Source: Flavobacterium sp. (lineage in GTDB: Bacteria > Bacteroidota > Bacteroidia > Flavobacteriales > Flavobacteriaceae). Taken from it: a DNA stretch of 64,000 nucleotides. Shown one piece after another: positions 61,186 through 64,000 of this stretch. The stretch spans positions 1-64,000 of the forward strand of contig NZ_SEBS01000013.1 of assembly GCF_004211145.1 (NCBI RefSeq). Reading direction: 5' to 3'. Position 1 is the first letter of the stretch; each line of letters opens with the position of its first letter. A program made the translations under genes and the position numbers. The notes below the pieces were generated by a model. That model was not told the origin of the DNA and searched no databases. It worked only from the letters and a program-made list of their open reading frames with translations.

Positions 61186-61959
61186 TCATTGCGGTCGCTT
61201 TTCGGTCAAATATTTCCAGTATCGTTTCGGGACGTGCTGAATATGGAGTTTCATGTTCTTGCGCGCCGGGATATTCGTGCTTTTGAAGTAATCGTTCCAC
61301 AAAAGTCCGTATAGTTCTTCTTTTTTATCGAGCGAATCAACGGGTAAATACGGTTGTCCGCTATTTATTTCCGACACGAAATCGAACGTGATTTCCTCGA
61401 CTTTCTCGAGATCATAATACAAACCGTATTTGCGTTTCAGGTCATAGATGATCCATTTCTGGTCGGCGTAACGGCTTTTGAAGAAAGAGGCGATGAGCGG
61501 CAGGACGTTGTAATCGGGTTCTATCGGAGCGTAAAAAATGCCGTCGGCGGTTTCTTGGAAACGGATGAATGCTTTCATGCGATGGCGTTCGCGGTTCACG
61601 CTGCGATCCATTTTGGAAATCGCGATCACCGATTCGTGACCGTAATTTTTTTCGGCTCCCGCGGGATTGTCGAAAATGTAACGCGCGAATTCGAACAGGT
61701 GCGAGAAGCTCTCAGGCAGTTCCGACAAATAGGTTTTGTAGAATCGTTGCTGCCAGTCGAACGAAAGTTTTTTCTTGAGACCGTCCCAAACGCGTTTCGC
61801 TTTCGCTTCGTCTGAAATGACCTCGTGCGTTTCCTCAAGCAATCCGGGTTGATGATATGCGCGACAAACGAGCTGGACGGACTTCGGTTTTAATTCATAA
61901 AAATCGAAAATCGACGTCAGTAAGCCTTCGAACGAGCCGTCAAAAATATAGGTTGTCAA
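61186..61959 (-). CDS. TIGR03915/DUF4130-type putative DNA repair protein
   Basis: A 257-residue protein of the DUF4130/TIGR03915 group (VQLVCRAYHQPGLLEETHEV, NYGHESVIAISKMDRSVNRERHRMKAF, RYADQKWIIYDLKRKYGLYYD, NIPARKNMKLHIQHVPKRYWKYL). It is always found beside a radical SAM partner and resembles uracil-DNA glycosylase-type folds in family descriptions. The partner gene is 57 bases upstream. Together they are thought to repair or modify DNA; mechanism unknown. Confidence 0.83.
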   Translation of the reverse strand: MTTYIFDGSFEGLLTSIFDFYELKPKSVQLVCRAYHQPGLLEETHEVISDEAKAKRVWDGLKKKLSFDWQQRFYKTYLSELPESFSHLFEFARYIFDNPAGAEKNYGHESVIAISKMDRSVNRERHRMKAFIRFQETADGIFYAPIEPDYNVLPLIASFFKSRYADQKWIIYDLKRKYGLYYDLEKVEEITFDFVSEINSGQPYLPVDSLDKKEELYGLLWNDYFKSTNIPARKNMKLHIQHVPKRYWKYLTEKRPQ

Positions 61960-62016
61960 ATTTTGTTTTTTTTGTTTAGGTTTAGTGTTAAACTCGAAAC
62001 CTTAAACCCTAAACAT

Positions 62017-63273
62017 TTAAAATAGTGTGAGTTGGTTCTGCGGAACCTTTAAATATTTGCTGTTGCTCTCAGCCAAGATCCGACTCTTCACGTGAAAAGC
62101 ATCGGGTGTGTTGAGCTGGTACAGACTGTCGGCGCATCTCAAAAAATGCTTGGCGCGGTTCCATGCGATTCCGAACTTCTGCAATTGATCCGATCGCAAT
62201 CGTCCGAATTTTCTTGCCTGCACGATTTTTTTGGCCGAACCGACTCCGATTCCCGGAATGCGTAAGATCATTTTGTAGTCGGCGGTATTCACGTCAACTG
62301 GAAAATTTTCCATGTTGCGCAACGCCCAACTCAGTTTAGGGTCTATGTCGACGTCGAGATGCGGATTTTTGGCATTGAGAATTTCGTGCACGTCGAAACC
62401 GTAGAATCGCATGAGCCAATCGGTTTGGTACAGCCGGTTTTCGCGAAGAAGCGGCGGCTGGCTTCCGATCATCGGCATGCGTTCGTCATAACTTATCGGG
62501 ATGTAACCCGAATAATACACGCGTTTCAAATCGAAATTCTTGTAATATTCGTTGGCGCTGTACATGATTTCCATGTCGGTTTCGGGCGTTGCGCCGATCA
62601 CCATTTGGGTGCTTTGTCCGGCGGGAACGAATTTTGGCGCGCGCGTTATCGTTTTGCGTTCGTCTTTGTAATGCGCGATGCTGTTCTGGATGAACCCAAG
62701 AGGTTTCTTGACATCGTCGTGCGATTTTTCAGGGGCGAGCAGTTTCAGTCCGGCTTCGGTCGGCATTTCGAGGTTGATGCTCATGCGGTCGGCGTATAAT
62801 CCGGCCTCGGTCAATAATTCAGGACTCGCGCCCGGGATCGTCTTTAAATGGATGTAACCGTTGAATTTATGCTCGATGCGGAGCAACTTTACAATGCGAA
62901 CGAGGCGTTCCATCGTGAAATCGGCGCTCTTAAAGATACCGGAACTTAGGAAAAGTCCTTCAATATAGTTGCGTCGGTAAAAATTCATCGTGAGCTCGAC
63001 AACCTCTTCTACAGTGAACGCCGCACGTTTTACGTCGTTGCTTTTTCGGGAAACACAGAACGCGCAATCGTAAATGCAATGATTCGTAAGTAAAATTTTA
63101 AGAAGTGATACGCAGCGTCCGTCTTCCGTATACGTGTGACAGATTCCTGAAGCGCTGCTGTCGCCGAGACCTTTGTTGTTGTTTTTTCTATTTCCGCCGC
63201 TCGATGAGCAGGAAACGTCGTATTTGGCGGCGTCTGCCAATATTGAAAGTTTTTCTCGGATTCTATCGGACAT
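62017..63273 (-). CDS. radical SAM putative DNA modification/repair protein (TIGR03916 type)
   Basis: A 418-residue radical SAM protein. The cluster motif C-x3-C-x2-C is CIYDCAFC (about residues 67-74), and a helix-hairpin-helix stands near the end (ILRIPGIGVGSAKKIVQARKFG), which suggests DNA binding. ATG 63273 (MSDRIREKLSIL) was chosen over a longer frame to 63312. A TATTTTTA box on the - strand (63296-63289) precedes it. It pairs with the gene at 61186. Confidence 0.87.
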   Translation of the reverse strand: MSDRIREKLSILADAAKYDVSCSSSGGNRKNNNKGLGDSSASGICHTYTEDGRCVSLLKILLTNHCIYDCAFCVSRKSNDVKRAAFTVEEVVELTMNFYRRNYIEGLFLSSGIFKSADFTMERLVRIVKLLRIEHKFNGYIHLKTIPGASPELLTEAGLYADRMSINLEMPTEAGLKLLAPEKSHDDVKKPLGFIQNSIAHYKDERKTITRAPKFVPAGQSTQMVIGATPETDMEIMYSANEYYKNFDLKRVYYSGYIPISYDERMPMIGSQPPLLRENRLYQTDWLMRFYGFDVHEILNAKNPHLDVDIDPKLSWALRNMENFPVDVNTADYKMILRIPGIGVGSAKKIVQARKFGRLRSDQLQKFGIAWNRAKHFLRCADSLYQLNTPDAFHVKSRILAESNSKYLKVPQNQLTLF

Positions 63274-63288
63274 TTGGGGGCATTTTAA

Positions 63289-63296
63289 TAAAAATA
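63289..63296 (-). promoter_or_regulatory. -7 box TATTTTTA for the radical SAM gene
   Basis: On the - strand TATTTTTA (one mismatch to TAnnTTTG) lies 15 bases before ATG 63273. No TTG at -33. Confidence 0.4.
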
Positions 63297-63312
63297 CGGT
63301 AAACCACAGCAA

Positions 63313-63613
63313 TCGTTTTTAAAACAATAGTTAAAATTGCTACTCTTAAAGTTACAATTCGGTTTTATTTGAAGGTGTAATGAAACTAAATTGCAGGTTT
63401 ATACGTTAATAGTAAATCAAAATGCAAACTGTTACATCATAAGTTGTACATTTGCAACCGCTAAATTTTGCAATTGTTGATTTTATGACAACTTAATGTT
63501 AAATACGTCGATTTAAATCGGGTTTGGTAGATTAATGTTGGGATTTGTTTAAAAAATTAATTTATTTGCCGAAAAATTTTGCTAAATAGATTTTTTCTTT
63601 ACTTTTACGGCCT
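63313..63613. other. AT-rich divergent intergenic region
   Basis: Holds promoter boxes only. TACATTTG (63447-63454) is a clear TAnnTTTG. Close to the next gene are TTG (63579-63581) and, 18 bases later, TACTTTTA (63600-63607), six bases before the ATG at 63614. No ORF or RNA gene is seen. Confidence 0.5.
63579..63607 (+). promoter_or_regulatory. promoter of the PID-CTERM-like gene
   Basis: TTG (63579-63581), an 18-base spacer and TACTTTTA (63600-63607) form a near-consensus Bacteroidota promoter. The ATG at 63614 is only six bases from the box, so the leader would be absent or very short. The TACATTTG at 63447 could give a longer transcript. Confidence 0.5.
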
Positions 63614-63850
63614 ATGAAATTTGTCCCAAAAGCAGTTTTAACAATAACCTTCGTGGCCGCGGCGTCACTTGCAGCCGCTTTTGTCGGTGGCATATCGCTT
63701 GCTGCGCCAAACAATCCGCCACCTCCATCTCCGGATCCGGTTCCGCCCGGACTTCCCATAGATAGTGGTATTCTAATGCTTATTGTTGCTGCCGCTGGCC
63801 TTGGAATCTACAAGATATACCAATCTAAATATAGAAAAGCCCCGAGATAA
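63614..63850 (+). CDS. small exported protein with PID-CTERM-like sorting tail
   Basis: A 78-residue protein. N-terminal signal segment (LTITFVAAASLAAAFVGGISLA), a proline-rich linker (NNPPPPSPDPVPPGLP), then PIDSG, a hydrophobic segment (ILMLIVAAAGLGIYKIY) and a basic end (KYRKAPR). The PID motif before a membrane helix and a positive tail matches the PID-CTERM protein-sorting signal of Bacteroidota. The mature part is nearly nothing but linker. The C-terminal codons form part of the terminator stem. Confidence 0.8.
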   Translation: MKFVPKAVLTITFVAAASLAAAFVGGISLAAPNNPPPPSPDPVPPGLPIDSGILMLIVAAAGLGIYKIYQSKYRKAPR

Positions 63851-63862
63851 TCAGGGCTTTTT
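63835..63862 (+). terminator. terminator overlapping the end of the PID-CTERM-like gene
   Basis: AAAAGCCC (63835-63842) pairs with GGGCTTTT (63854-63861). The stop codon (63848-63850) lies in the loop. It can also end the converging riboflavin synthase transcript. Confidence 0.82.
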
Positions 63863-63871
63863 CATTTTCTT

Positions 63872-64000
63872 CTATTGACGCATTCCGTATAATCGGGCGA
63901 CGTATTTGCCTACGACGTCGAACTCGAGGTTGACTTTTGTGCCTACGTTGAACTCGCTGAAATTCGTATGTTCGAACGTATACGGTATGATTGCGACGCT
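63872..64000 (-). CDS. ribE: riboflavin synthase alpha subunit, C-terminal end (partial)
   Basis: The - strand reads 42 codons from the window edge to TAG (63874-63872): AIIPYTFEHTNFSEFNV and VNLEFDVVGKYVARLYGMRQ, which is the typical C-terminus of the second lumazine-binding domain of riboflavin synthase (makes riboflavin from two 6,7-dimethyl-8-ribityllumazine). The rest is outside the window. Confidence 0.85.
   Translation of the reverse strand, partial: SVAIIPYTFEHTNFSEFNVGTKVNLEFDVVGKYVARLYGMRQ

Overview
The window looks like a chromosome segment of a flavobacterium (Bacteroidota, Flavobacteriaceae, close to Flavobacterium) with fairly high GC for that group. The evidence is a complete flexirubin/dialkylresorcinol pigment locus with a Flavobacterium-type tyrosine ammonia-lyase and darA/darB, a type IX secretion (T9SS) type-B sorting domain protein, a PID-CTERM-like small protein, Bacteroidota -7 promoter boxes (TAnnTTTG), lack of obvious Shine-Dalgarno sequences, and many secreted proteins with short Lys-rich signal peptides ending in AQ.

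Layout. 1-4345: mixed small genes on the + strand (end of a PfkB sugar kinase, two GNAT acetyltransferases, a secreted protein gene broken by one in-frame stop, a Crp/Fnr-like regulator, a dinucleotide-binding oxidoreductase, an NTF2-like protein). 4354-6375: lepA on the - strand, with a terminator, an octamer array and a promoter. 6477-11986: an island of five secreted proteins from two paralogous families in the order B-A-A-B-B. 12078-46579: the flexirubin locus, about 34 kb. It has a divergent FAD halogenase-type gene, then a long + strand run: tyrosine ammonia-lyase, WG-repeat protein, FabG, ketosynthases and ketosynthase-like partners, two acyl carrier proteins (ACPs), dehydratase-like hotdog proteins, DarA/DarB, two CrtI-like FAD oxidoreductases, acyltransferases, an ABC exporter, a LolA-like carrier, two small beta-barrels, a GT2-DUF2062 protein, a giant MMPL-acyltransferase fusion, a C45 acyltransferase/peptidase lipoprotein and a PaaK-like aryl ligase. 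46622-53430: housekeeping and regulatory genes (EEP phosphatase, dusB, DUF983, AraC regulator, FtsX-type permease, rbfA, methylmalonyl-CoA epimerase, bestrophin). 53622-53695: a tRNA with CAU anticodon, followed by an AT-rich stretch with one unknown gene. 55110-63850: T9SS cargo, AsmA-like protein, a TIGR03915/TIGR03916-type DNA repair pair and a PID-CTERM-like protein. 63872-64000: the 3' end of a riboflavin synthase gene.

How the pigment genes fit together (inference from family knowledge): the ammonia-lyase makes 4-coumarate, the PaaK-like ligase activates it, ketosynthases, FabG and dehydratases extend it on ACP into an aryl polyene, DarB and DarA build the dialkylresorcinol, and acyltransferase-type proteins join the two. 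The LolA-like, beta-barrel, ABC and MMPL proteins would move the product to the outer membrane. The FAD halogenase-type enzyme could chlorinate the aryl head.

Between genes the window is rich in short arrays with 7- or 8-base units, palindromic elements and a long hairpin element, several of which overlap start or stop codons. All coordinates come from reading the sequence; no database search was possible.
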